Assembly (NCBI RefSeq): GCF_026262505.1
Contig: NC_067206.1
Span: 19,489,319 to 19,553,318, forward strand
Length of the DNA: 64,000 nucleotides
Origin: Trichomonas vaginalis G3
Lineage: Eukaryota; Parabasalia; Trichomonadida; Trichomonadidae
Reading direction: 5' to 3'
The stretch's first letter is position 1; each line of letters starts with the position of its first letter. Positions 56,051 through 64,000 of this stretch are shown here, in pieces. Made by a program: the position numbers and the translations under genes. Under the pieces are notes generated by a model. It was not told the DNA's origin. It did no database searches and saw only the letters and a program-made list of their open reading frames with translations.

Positions 56051-57273
56051 TCCGACGTCAGTCAGTAAATTTTATCGTCCACGCTTATACAAAGTGTAAA
56101 CTTAATATCGTTTCTATTTTCTTCACTAGGGTCTAAACCAAGTAACCTATGTACATGAAATTTTCACTGGCATAAAAGGAAAAACCTGCGCGAATCGGGA
56201 TTGAACCGAGGTCCTTCGACGCCTGTAGCGAGGTACCATCCACTGAGCTAAATGAGCCGCCTTTGCAATATTTTTAAAGGATAAAATTAGTATATTTGTC
56301 CATATAGTGAAAGGATGACCAAACTTAAAAACAAATAACGCCTAATTTTAATTTTTATTTTATTTTTTTAATTTTGTATGTAAGGACAGATATGTCAACA
56401 ACAGAGAAACACAACAACAGTTATAGTCCATGAAGCTATAAATGAAGAATACGAGTAAATACAGTTTAACAAACAACTCCGTCCTCATTCCGTTCAGTCC
56501 AAAACGAATGTCCAAATGCAAAGTATTTGAACAAGCATGTTTTTGCTCGCAGATACGTATCTTCCCTAAAGACTGGTTTGAATTAATAGCACTTTCATGA
56601 ACTTTCCTCAGTGAGTTTGAACATGTAAAGAACTTAAAAAAATGTACCAAGACAGACAAAACTTACCAATCACATCTAAAAGGTATATATGTTCAATTAA
56701 GTTCCTAGTTAAGTTCAATAGCAATGTGGGCTTCGCCTGCTATGCATGGTAATGTTTGTAAACTTCTTGACGACTTTGTACAAAGCAGAGAGAAGATAAT
56801 GATGAAGAAGACAAAAGCATTCAGAAAAGAATACGCGTTCAGTACCAAGGAAAGAAAAGATTTATCTATAAGTATATGATATATACTGAAGAATGGAAAA
56901 TGAAAGAAGATAAAGATATGGTTTATGTTGCATTTAGTCAGAAGAAACAACAAAAGCTTTTTTACGACCTTGCTAAAGATTTAACAAATTCTGAAGAAAT
57001 ATGGTTCTATGCGCAAAACTTACCGATTTCAATGACCCAAATGAAGATGTGAAACAAATAGTTCAAGATAGTTACCTCAAACACACTATGAATATGAAAG
57101 GTTGACAATACTTACCTTCAAAGAAGATTTTGCCATTGTTAAAGGAAAAAAATAACAGAGTATTTTTTGACAAAACTTCAAACAAGTAGGGTACATGACT
57201 CTTTATTTTTCAAGTTGACTTTTTTACAAATTTGAACTTTGTTTGCCGTAGATATGAATTCTGAAAGAAAGTA
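56045..57273. other. Error-rich duplicate of the sequence after the gap
   Basis: From ATGTCCGACGTCAGTCAGTA onward this segment repeats 57,504-58,690 with many one-base insertions and deletions. It includes the tRNA-like sequence, the KilA-N leader and the whole KilA-N gene (56,391-57,190). Together with the adjacent run of N this looks like two unmerged versions of one locus. Confidence 0.8.
56185..56262 (-). pseudogene. tRNA-like sequence, first (error-rich) copy
   Basis: Same A-box/B-box-like elements as the copy at 57,638-57,713, with small indels. Part of the duplicated segment before the gap. Confidence 0.4.
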
Positions 57274-57373
57274 NNNNNNNNNNNNNNNNNNNNNNNNNNN
57301 NNNNNNNNNNNNNNNNNNNNNNNNNNNNNNNNNNNNNNNNNNNNNNNNNNNNNNNNNNNNNNNNNNNNNNNNN
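57274..57373. other. Assembly gap, 100 N
   Basis: Exactly 100 undetermined bases inside the 22-bp repeat array. A fixed-length gap between overlapping contigs. Confidence 0.98.
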
Positions 57374-57505
57374 TCTTTTACTTTTTCAAGACAAGTCTTT
57401 TACTTTTTCAAGACAAGTCTTTTACTTTTTCAAGACAAGTCTTTTACTTTTTCAAGACAAGTCTTTTACTTTTTCAAGACAAGTCTTTTACTTTTTCAAG
57501 ACAAT
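57374..57505. repeat. 22-bp tandem hairpin array (Mav2 type), clean copies
   Basis: Six near-perfect units of CAAGACAAGTCTTTTACTTT plus TT. Each can form AAGAC/GTCTT stems. Confidence 0.85.
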
Positions 57506-57637
57506 GTCCGACGTCAGTCAGTAAATTTTATCGTCCAACCTTACAAATGTAAACTTATATCGTTCTATTTTCTTCACTAGGGTCTAACACCAAAGTAACC
57601 TATGTACATGAAATTTCACTGCATAAAAGGAAAAAAC

Positions 57638-57713
57638 CTGCGCGAATCGGGATTTGAACCGAGGTCTTCGACGCCTGTAGCGAGGTAGCCCATACCACTG
57701 AGCTATGAGCCGC
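57638..57713 (-). tRNA. tRNA-like sequence, cloverleaf incomplete
   Basis: On the minus strand it begins GCGGCTCATAGCTCAGTGGT, containing an A-box-like TAGCTCAGTGG, and later has a B-box-like GGTTCAAATCC. The D-arm (GCTC/GGGC) is good. The T-stem is imperfect, the two acceptor ends pair for only about three bases, and no standard anticodon loop is clear; a GTC-GAA-GAC mini-stem is present. It may be a degenerate or viral tRNA-like element. Mav1 has nothing comparable at this place. Confidence 0.45.
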
Positions 57714-57832
57714 TTGCATATTTTTAAGTAAAATATAGTATATTTGTCATATAGTGAAGGATGACCAAACTTAAAAAAAATAACGCTAATTTTATTTTTA
57801 TTTATTTTTTTATTTTGTATGTAAAGACAGAT

Positions 57833-58612
57833 ATGTCAACAACAGAGAACACAACAACAGTTATAGTCCATGAAGCTATAAATGAAGAATACGAGTACAT
57901 ACAGTTTAACAAACAACTCCGTCTCATTCGTTCAGTCAAAGACGATATGTACCAAATGCAAAGTATTTTGACAGCATGTTTTGCTCCAGATACTAAGCTT
58001 CCTAAAGACTGGTTTGAATTAAATAGCACTCATGAACTCCTCAGTGAGTTTGAACATGTAGAACTTAAAAAAATGTACCAAGACAGACAAAACTTACCAT
58101 CACATCTAAAAGGTATATATGTTCATAAGTTCCTAGTTAGTTCAATAGCAATGTGGGCTTCGCCTCGCTATGCATGGTATGTTTGTAAACTTCTTGACGA
58201 ACTTTGTACAAAGCAGAGAGAAGATATGATGAAAGAAGACAAAAGCATTCAGAAAAGAATACCGCGTTCAGTACCAAAAGGAAAGGAAAAGAACTATAAG
58301 TATATGATTTATACTGAAGAGATGGAAAATGAAGAAGATAAAGATATGGTTATGTTGCATTTAGTCAGAAGAAACAACAAAAGCTTTTACGACCTTGCTA
58401 AGATTTACAAATCTGACAGAAATTGGTTCTATCGCGAAAACTTACCGATTTCAATGACCCCAAATGAAGATGTGAAACAAATAGTTCAAGATACGTTACC
58501 TCAAACACACTATGATATGAAAGGTTGTACAATACTTACCTTCAAAGAAGATTTGCCATTGTTAAAGGAAAAAATAACAGAGTATTTTGACAACTTCAAA
58601 CAAGTAGGGTAA
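57833..58612 (+). CDS. KilA-N protein without the second palindromic insert (Mav2)
   Basis: 259 residues from ATG 57,833 after TTTGTATGTAAAGACAGAT. Orthologue of 25,933: KDWFELNSTHELLSE, then FEHVELKKMYQDRQ and YVHKFLVSSIAMWASPRYAW. The C-terminal IPRSVPKGKEKNYKYMIYTE region is shared. Intact, and shows the state before the palindrome entered the Mav1 gene. Confidence 0.8.
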   Translation: MSTTENTTTVIVHEAINEEYEYIQFNKQLRLIRSVKDDMYQMQSILTACFAPDTKLPKDWFELNSTHELLSEFEHVELKKMYQDRQNLPSHLKGIYVHKFLVSSIAMWASPRYAWYVCKLLDELCTKQREDMMKEDKSIQKRIPRSVPKGKEKNYKYMIYTEEMENEEDKDMVMLHLVRRNNKSFYDLAKIYKSDRNWFYRENLPISMTPNEDVKQIVQDTLPQTHYDMKGCTILTFKEDLPLLKEKITEYFDNFKQVG

Positions 58613-58628
58613 ATGAACTCTTTATTTT

Positions 58629-59504
58629 TCAAGCTTGACTTTTTACAATTTGAACTTTGTTTGCGTAGATATGAATTCTGAAAGAAGTATGAGGGTCTTG
58701 TATGACTTTGTACTTCTCCCATAGTTCATGTCTGTCAAACTTACCTGCCATGGACTCTTTCATAAGTTCCATGAAATCGTCTTCGGACAATCCGGGGAAA
58801 AGTATAATGTCAGTAAGTATTCTTTTAACATCCTTACTTAAACTCTTGGCTGTCTGTACACATATTACGACTGAAATGTTAAAGTGTCTGAGCTTCTTAA
58901 GAATTCGACACATGTCTTGTTCTCTGTTCTTTAACAAAGGATGAGAAGCAAAGTCATCTAAAATAAGAAGACATCTATGAGGGTATGTCTTCCAATCGTA
59001 AGATTGCAATTTCTTCGAAATGTATTCTATCTCTTTCTGTTTGTTTCTGAAGTGTTTCTTCTCTAATATTCTCTGCATTTCCTCATTTGGGTCTTTAAAC
59101 TTCGAATTTATATACTCATTTATAGCATTGTACTTCAAAACTCTTCTTTGGTACTTCTTTATCCAATCTAACAACTCAGTATCCTTTATACATACTAACT
59201 TAGACTTCTTTATAATATCTTTGAACGAATTGACGGTTTGATCGAATTGACCAGAAGTACTACAAATGACAACTAACTCATAAAATGGGTTCTTCTCATC
59301 TAGTTCTTGTTGTTGTGCAGCCATTTTAAGATAAGTGAAAGTCTTACCCGACCCAGGTGGTGCGATTAGACCTGTTATACCATTCTGAGCAAATAAGAAC
59401 TTTTCATGTATGGGTTTTATCTGAGCATTTTCTAACTTCCTCTTGTTCTTGTTTAAAACATTCTCAAATTTTTTGTCAATGTCAGCAAACTTTTTTTCTA
59501 ACAT
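58629..59504 (-). CDS. A32-like packaging ATPase (Mav2)
   Basis: 291 residues, nearly identical to the Mav1 protein. Walker A IAPPGSGKT and Walker B LLILDDFA intact. Its intactness right after the error-rich block argues that decay there is technical. Confidence 0.85.
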   Translation of the reverse strand: MLEKKFADIDKKFENVLNKNKRKLENAQIKPIHEKFLFAQNGITGLIAPPGSGKTFTYLKMAAQQQELDEKNPFYELVVICSTSGQFDQTVNSFKDIIKKSKLVCIKDTELLDWIKKYQRRVLKYNAINEYINSKFKDPNEEMQRILEKKHFRNKQKEIEYISKKLQSYDWKTYPHRCLLILDDFASHPLLKNREQDMCRILKKLRHFNISVVICVQTAKSLSKDVKRILTDIILFPGLSEDDFMELMKESMAGKFDRHELWEKYKVIQDPHTSFRIHIYANKVQIVKSQA

Positions 59505-59539
59505 ATTTTTAGAAAAATTAAAATTTTTATCTTTTGAAA

Positions 59540-60000
59540 ATGTCTAGCGATTTCGCTATCTATATTCGAGACAAACTTTTCGACAGCAAAACATCTGTCG
59601 ACCATAAAATCTTACATAGTGTAAACAAGAAAGGTGAATTTGTTCTAAAGTTCTGTTTCTGGGAATATGACAAGAACCATAAAACATTACAAAGAGCAGT
59701 CTTAAAATTTGTCAATGACAGACTTGTTGACAGAGATGACGCCGATTGGAAAGATGAAGTCCAACAAAAGTTCTTAGAATGCAAAGAAGGCACATGCGCT
59801 GTTCTTGAAGATGAAATAGAAAACAGAATAGAAGAGCTATTAAAGGACAAAGAACTTTTACATAAATATGGTTCTGAGAAATTTGACATAACTCACCAGA
59901 AAAGAAGAAGAAGAGAGAAAAGAAAGAAAAGAAAGAAAAGAAAGTAGAAGAGAAGAAAGAACCTGAACCAGTTCCAGAGAAGGTGAGATATGACATGTAA
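59540..60000 (+). pseudogene. 148-residue protein, frameshifted in the charged tail (Mav2)
   Basis: Starts MSSDFAIYIRDKLFDSKT. One base is missing relative to Mav1 near 59,895, so the K/E tail becomes K/R-rich and ends at 59,947; the Mav1-like frame would end at 60,000. The altered frame remains open and may still be made. Confidence 0.6.
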
Positions 60001-60015
60001 AAATAAAATTTATTT

Positions 60016-60435
60016 TTAGAACATTTCTGGGTCAATGTCAATGTTCTCTTCCTCTTTAGGAGCAAACACTGGCTTAGACTCTAAAATCTTTTTACCTAAT
60101 TTACCTTGAACTTCAACTATCTTAGACTCATAATATTCATAGTCGTCTGTCTTCTTTGGTTCATAAGGTATAACAAGTTTGTATGCTTTGCCTTCTTTAA
60201 GGTTTGAGAACCTTCTGTCAAAATTTTCTTTGACTGTTAACAAACCTTCTATGTCTAAGTCTTCAAATTTCGCACCATTTTTAGTCACAATAGCAAACTT
60301 AACTGGTTCGATGTTCCAAACTTTGTCAAATGTAGACTTTTCAAAATGGTAGAAGTAAACATTCAAATATGTGAATGGGTCTAGTTCTTCTTTAAGTCCT
60401 GACATGTACTTGTTTACTGAGATGAATTTTGCCAT
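60016..60435 (-). CDS. 139-residue Maverick protein (Mav2)
   Basis: Intact, differs from 28,575 by a handful of residues (for example MAKFISVNKYMSGLKEELDP). Confidence 0.65.
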   Translation of the reverse strand: MAKFISVNKYMSGLKEELDPFTYLNVYFYHFEKSTFDKVWNIEPVKFAIVTKNGAKFEDLDIEGLLTVKENFDRRFSNLKEGKAYKLVIPYEPKKTDDYEYYESKIVEVQGKLGKKILESKPVFAPKEEENIDIDPEMF

Positions 60436-60484
60436 CTTTTCTATCGGATAAAAAAAGATTTTTTTTTAAATTTACTCAGAAAAA

Positions 60485-60805
60485 TTATTTCTTTATATAT
60501 TTGCCATTCCGAACTTTGAAAAGATGTTTTATACCAGCATAGAATTTTTCTCTAGAGCTTGGTCTTATATCGTTTTCATGACAATATTTTCTATATTCTT
60601 CATATAAAGCCTTTTTTTCATACATTTCATAAGGACAGCCTAACCAAAATAGCGCATATCCATTTTCGTTATCTAGGTCTCTATATGTTTCTTCTGTTTG
60701 TAGAATTTCGCTTTCTCTATTTAGTTCTATGTCTATATATTGTGGCTTAAAAAGATGTGGGCAAGAAGGGTCTGGCGCTATGTAAAAAGTTAATTTTTCT
60801 GTCAT
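60485..60805 (-). CDS. 106-residue protein resembling the helicase C-terminal tail (Mav2 only)
   Basis: Residues 66-106 (KALYEEYRKYCHENDIRPSS, KVRNGKYIKK) align with the helicase tail (RSLYDSYKQYCQEYGYMTAS, DVQNGVYTKK). The first 60 residues are different. The leaders of this gene and of the 139-residue gene are the same (TCTTTTCTATCGGATAAAAA before the start on the plus strand). Absent from Mav1. Probably a partial duplication turned stand-alone DNA-binding domain. Confidence 0.6.
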   Translation of the reverse strand: MTEKLTFYIAPDPSCPHLFKPQYIDIELNRESEILQTEETYRDLDNENGYALFWLGCPYEMYEKKALYEEYRKYCHENDIRPSSREKFYAGIKHLFKVRNGKYIKK

Positions 60806-60840
60806 CTTTTCTATCGGATAAAAAAATATTTTTTTTAAAT

Positions 60841-62076
60841 TTACTCAGAAAAATTTTTCTTTGTATATACGCCGTTCTGAACATCTAAAAGACTTTTGAC
60901 ATTTGCCAAGAATGTTCGTTTAGACGCTGTCATATAACCATATTCTTGACAATATTGTTTATACGAATCGTACAATGACCTTTCATCTAATGACACAAAG
61001 TCAGTTTCATCTACGAACAGTTCATATACACTCTTGTTTGCTTCTAACAATGTTTGTCTCTCTTCGGTATATGGAATTTGTCTTGGATTGAACTTAGAAA
61101 TATCTAATGTCATGAAATATGAGAACAAGTGGTTGTAAAAGTCAGATGTCAAAGTTTCTGCTAAGTCGTCAAAATATTCTGTATCTTGCATATGAGAATC
61201 TGACGTTCTGACAACTACATATCTTCTGTCAGAACTTTCTAACTTCATCGGAACAGCATTGTTTGAAACCATAATGAAATTTGCAACATTTTCACAAACT
61301 CTTTGGTCTTTATATTTTCTTTCAACAACTCCAACTTTGTCTGTTATAAGACTCTTCAAAGCATCCGAGTTTAAAACCTTTGTTGTATCTATACTTTGAA
61401 GTTCATTGCAAACTATAAGTTTCATATTCTCTATTGAGGAGTTAAACTTGCCACAGATGTTTTCTAAGTTTGTCATATTCGGGTTCGAATAGCCCTCTAA
61501 CAGTTTGCACAAAATATCTGTAAAGAATGTGTTCTTACCTGTTCCTTGTTTTCCAATTATAATGAGAGCAGTTTCATTCTTAGCACTTGGATGTTGTAAG
61601 ATGTTTGCAAACCAACATAAGATATACTCATAGACTCTTTCGTTTCCATTGCATATAATTTCTTTGACATGGTCTAACCAAGCTTCTATAATATTTTCTT
61701 TCCATTCTACTTGTTCATATTTATATCCAGTGAGAAGAATAGAAGTTTGGAGAAGGTGTATAGAACTTTATACCTCGAACTGAAAATCTTCTAACTTTGA
61801 CAATAAGATATCCCAAGCATCTAACATCTTCATGCAACTTGTACTACGACTTTTATTTTCTTAAGTTTCTGTCTACATTCTTGTTCTGAAACTATGGTTG
61901 CTCTTGGTTTGTTAAAGACAACATCCCATTCTTTCATGACATAACATTCTGGGGCAGAGTCGACATAAATGACTAAACGTTTCAAATTCTCGACTGCTTT
62001 GTTATATGTCTCTAAATGGACACATATTTCTGAATGCTTGGAAGTCAAAAAAATCTGAAACATCTATTCTGTACAT
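60841..62076 (-). pseudogene. SF3 helicase, frameshifted (Mav2)
   Basis: The C-terminal 220 residues and the Walker A region (GKQGTGKNT) match Mav1. Indels near 61,730, 61,785, 61,840 and 62,010 break the N-terminal third. The catalytic part is uninterrupted. Confidence 0.75.
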
Positions 62077-62108
62077 TTTTATAAAAATAAAAAAAATATT
62101 ATTTTTTT

Positions 62109-62904
62109 ATTCTTGACTTTGTTGTTCCATTTGTTGCATTTGTTGTTCTTGAGCTATTTGTTTGTTGAAGTTGTTCTTGTAGTACAATACTTTCACCAGT
62201 TGCATCTTCCAATTCGAAACTTTCTGCCGTCATTGACAAATACATAGGACATAAAAGTTTTACAGGAACAAAGTTTGCGTCAACTAATGTCAACGTTATA
62301 CTTGCCAAAGTGTTTGAGTTTCACTAAGGTTGAAAATTCTGCATTCGAATGAACAATAGGCAAACCAGCAGAGAAAGTATTGTTTATACGCATAAGTATC
62401 TTTTGGTCATAATAGTTTCTGTCGACATTCGAATACACTTTGAACCTAAGTTTGAAAACATATATAAGATTGTGTACTTAAAGTCAATGGAACAGACATT
62501 CCTTGTATGACACCTTTTCCTGTTATAGGAAACTGTTGGTAGTAAAAACCAGAAATAAGTTTTGTATTATAGCTCATATTGTTTATAGTAAACTCAGTCG
62601 GACATCCAAACATAATGAAACCTGCTCTAGTTGCAGCACATGTTACATCCGTCCTTAAAGTATTAAATAAGTCAACAAAACCTGTTGTGGGTATATCTGA
62701 ATAAGTATCTTCAAAGGAGTATTTTTTACCATTCACAACAATAAAGTCTTCTGGTGTCAAAAGAGCAAAACAGGCTTTAGTCGTCATTGTGTTTAAAGTT
62801 AGTTTACAATATCGTCCTTGAGGACTTTGTAAGTTTGTTGTTATAGAATTATATGACTCAGGGTTTTTAGTCGTAATAGTATAAACCACTATGTCTTCTG
62901 CCAT
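62109..62904 (-). pseudogene. Candidate penton protein, frameshifted (Mav2)
   Basis: Starts MAEDIVVYTITTKNPESYNS. The first 145 residues are open; breaks near 62,440-62,470, 62,320 and 62,160 disrupt the rest, including the Q-rich tail. Confidence 0.65.
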
Positions 62905-63005
62905 TTACTTAGCAAAATAAATTTTAATGAAATGTTGTGGTCGTCAAATATTTTTATGACGTCTGGGAAACTATATTTTAAGTTCAACGTTTCACCTCCT
63001 TTCAT
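62889..63005 (-). CDS. Very small protein with altered tail (Mav2)
   Basis: Same first 28 residues as 31,357-31,452 (MKGGETLNLKYSFPDVIKIF start), then FILLSKWQKT, overlapping the next gene start. Weak evidence for a real product. Confidence 0.3.
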   Translation of the reverse strand: MKGGETLNLKYSFPDVIKIFDDHNISLKFILLSKWQKT

Positions 63006-63488
63006 AACGTATATCTTGTCAATGACATTATATGAAACACCACAGCAACTAACGTCGGTTCTATTTCTTTGATGTTTATATCGTCTGCCTCTGTCAAAGT
63101 TTCAATAGTTCTTTCAAAACTTCATGAGGTGCAATGACATATGAGTTCACTTTTACAGGGTTGTGCTCAACCAAGTTTAACATTATACCTAAAGCTTGAC
63201 AAATCTTCTCCTGAGTTTGAAGTTTGTCTTTCAGTTGTTGGTAGTCGTTTCGAATATCTGCAACAGAACTTAAGTCTCTGCTAACTTCAGGATATGTTGG
63301 TTGTTCTTTTACAGGAACAATTGTTATACCATCTTCGTCCTCGTATGGTTTCCCCACTTCAACATCTCGTCTTTGACATTGACAACAACACTTTGACTGT
63401 TTGTTTGAGTTGGTGAATTTAACTTCACATCTGCCACCGCCATTAAACCTTTTGAAACACTTACGCTTCTATTTTTCGGAAATGACAT
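63002..63488 (-). pseudogene. 162-residue protein, frameshifted (Mav2)
   Basis: Starts MSFPKNRSVSVSKGLMAVAD. A one-base change near 63,369 breaks the frame and another lies near 63,100. Otherwise like 31,449. Confidence 0.65.
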
Positions 63489-63506
63489 TTTACTTAGAAT
63501 AAAAAG

Positions 63507-63927
63507 ATGGACGTATTCGAGTATCTCTTCGAATTGAAGCAGAACAAAGTTTACACCACAAAACAATACAAATACATTGACAGAATTGTTCTTTATACAA
63601 ACAATGGTAAATGTTATAGAAATAGCAGTCTTTGCTGAACCAAAATATTTTCATAAAGCAAAGAAAGTTGGTATAACCGAAATGGTGAAAGTTCTTGAAG
63701 CAGACAAAAATATAACAACAAAACTGACCGATATTTCTAAAGGAAAGTTTATAATACAATTTTATGTCAAAACTGGCGTACTGTCAATATTTGACGGAGA
63801 GAAGTCAGTTCAAGAACAACTTACTGACCTGCTGCCAAAATCTGCTCGATGGAAGCTGTCGTTATGCCAATCTGAGGAGCCCCAGCAGGTTTCATCGAAC
63901 GAATCTTCAAAAGAGCATCTTCCGTGA
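63507..63927 (+). pseudogene. 139-residue protein, frameshifted near the start (Mav2)
   Basis: Starts MDVFEYLFELKQNKVYT; small indels at about 63,556 and 63,620 break the first third. The rest matches 31,956 to the last residue, including the antisense overlap with the capsid gene. Confidence 0.6.
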
Positions 63928-64000
63928 AAAGTGCTATTGGTTTTGTAAACTTCATTGCTCTCAGTTCATATGGACCGTCTCTGTCACCAGTATATTGTAT
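63821..64000 (-). CDS. Major capsid protein, C-terminal part (runs out of window)
   Basis: The stop is at 63,821. The visible residues match the Mav1 capsid C-terminus (APQIGITTASIEQILAAGQ). The gene continues past base 64,000. Confidence 0.75.
   Translation of the reverse strand: MQYTGDRDGPYELRAMKFTKPIALFTEDALLKIRSMKPAGAPQIGITTASIEQILAAGQ

Larger units (their letters stand above)
44218..64000. mobile_element. Second Maverick (Mav2), degraded, right end outside window
   Basis: The left end is 21 A followed by GGCAGTGGGGC and the same GC-rich and GATGTTTAGTAT segments as Mav1. Gene order and orientation match Mav1 up to the capsid gene, where the window ends. Differences: no polymerase gene, an extra 106-residue gene, no 76-residue gene, a tRNA-like sequence, different tandem arrays, and numerous frameshifts. 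The stretch 51.5-57.3 kb is so indel-rich that poor sequence quality is likely. Confidence 0.9.

Noticed and set aside
55614-56099. Frame through the Mav2 22-bp array (and 57,239-57,580 across the gap)
   Set aside because: Pure repeat translation such as LLLFQDKSFTFS; the second even spans undetermined bases.
51540-57273. Biological pseudogenisation of the whole Mav2 KilA-N cluster
   Set aside because: Indel density and the error-rich duplicate across the gap point to low-quality sequence; I report breaks but do not treat them as evolutionary decay.
57638-57713. Confident functional tRNA gene
   Set aside because: Acceptor ends do not pair beyond about three bases, the T-stem has mismatches and no standard anticodon loop is visible, so only a tRNA-like call is justified.

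Overview
This looks like parasitic-protist genomic DNA, most probably Trichomonas vaginalis or a close relative. The host stretches are AT-rich, show no visible introns, and carry typical trichomonad genes (ankyrin proteins, a BTB/discoidin-type protein, an importin-like HEAT protein, a Ubl-UBA protein). They are interrupted by very large virus-like DNA transposons of the Maverick/Polinton class. The species call is inference; the Maverick call rests on gene content and termini.

Layout. (1) 1-about 6,480: one end of a Maverick-related or virus-derived element. It has a 1.6-kb array of 25-bp repeats, an HNH endonuclease, a large SF3 (D5-like) helicase and two small unknown genes. (2) About 6,500-12,028: host DNA with a gene fragment and an importin-beta-like gene. 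(3) 12,029-37,230: a complete 25.2-kb Maverick (here Mav1), bounded by inverted termini with homopolymer ends and flanked by a 5-bp target duplication AAATC; it sits 37 bp upstream of the importin start codon. (4) 37,231-44,217: host DNA with a broken ankyrin gene, a small MITE-like element, a BTB/discoidin gene, an ankyrin gene and a Ubl-UBA gene. (5) 44,218-64,000: a second Maverick (Mav2) in the same orientation. It is colinear with Mav1, runs off the window inside the capsid gene, carries frameshifts, lacks the polymerase, and contains a 100-N gap at 57,274-57,373. About 1.2 kb before the gap is an error-rich second version of the sequence after it, so that part is probably a mis-assembly.

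How Mav1 works as a unit. A D12-type methyltransferase, a D,D-35-D integrase, a family-B polymerase (apparently degenerate), an SF3 helicase, an A32-like packaging ATPase, a double-jelly-roll major capsid protein and a candidate penton give the integration, replication and virion set. A trimeric phage-like fibre protein and two amphipathic 'MG-FFG/MGLFG' proteins may serve entry or membrane functions. Structural genes start just after a TTTTTA-type motif. A separate cluster at 22.3-26.7 kb encodes three KilA-N proteins and one unknown protein, each behind a different leader (TTGTAAGAACA or a close variant).

The most interesting signal is in that KilA-N cluster. Its intergenic regions are packed with hairpins and palindromes whose arms change in sequence but stay complementary, and two such palindromic units sit in frame inside KilA-N genes. 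Between Mav1 and Mav2 a 22-bp tandem hairpin array, and a palindrome based on the half-site GGTGAG in one and GTTAGA in the other, have changed sequence while keeping structure. This suggests mobile palindromic repeats and/or co-evolving binding sites.
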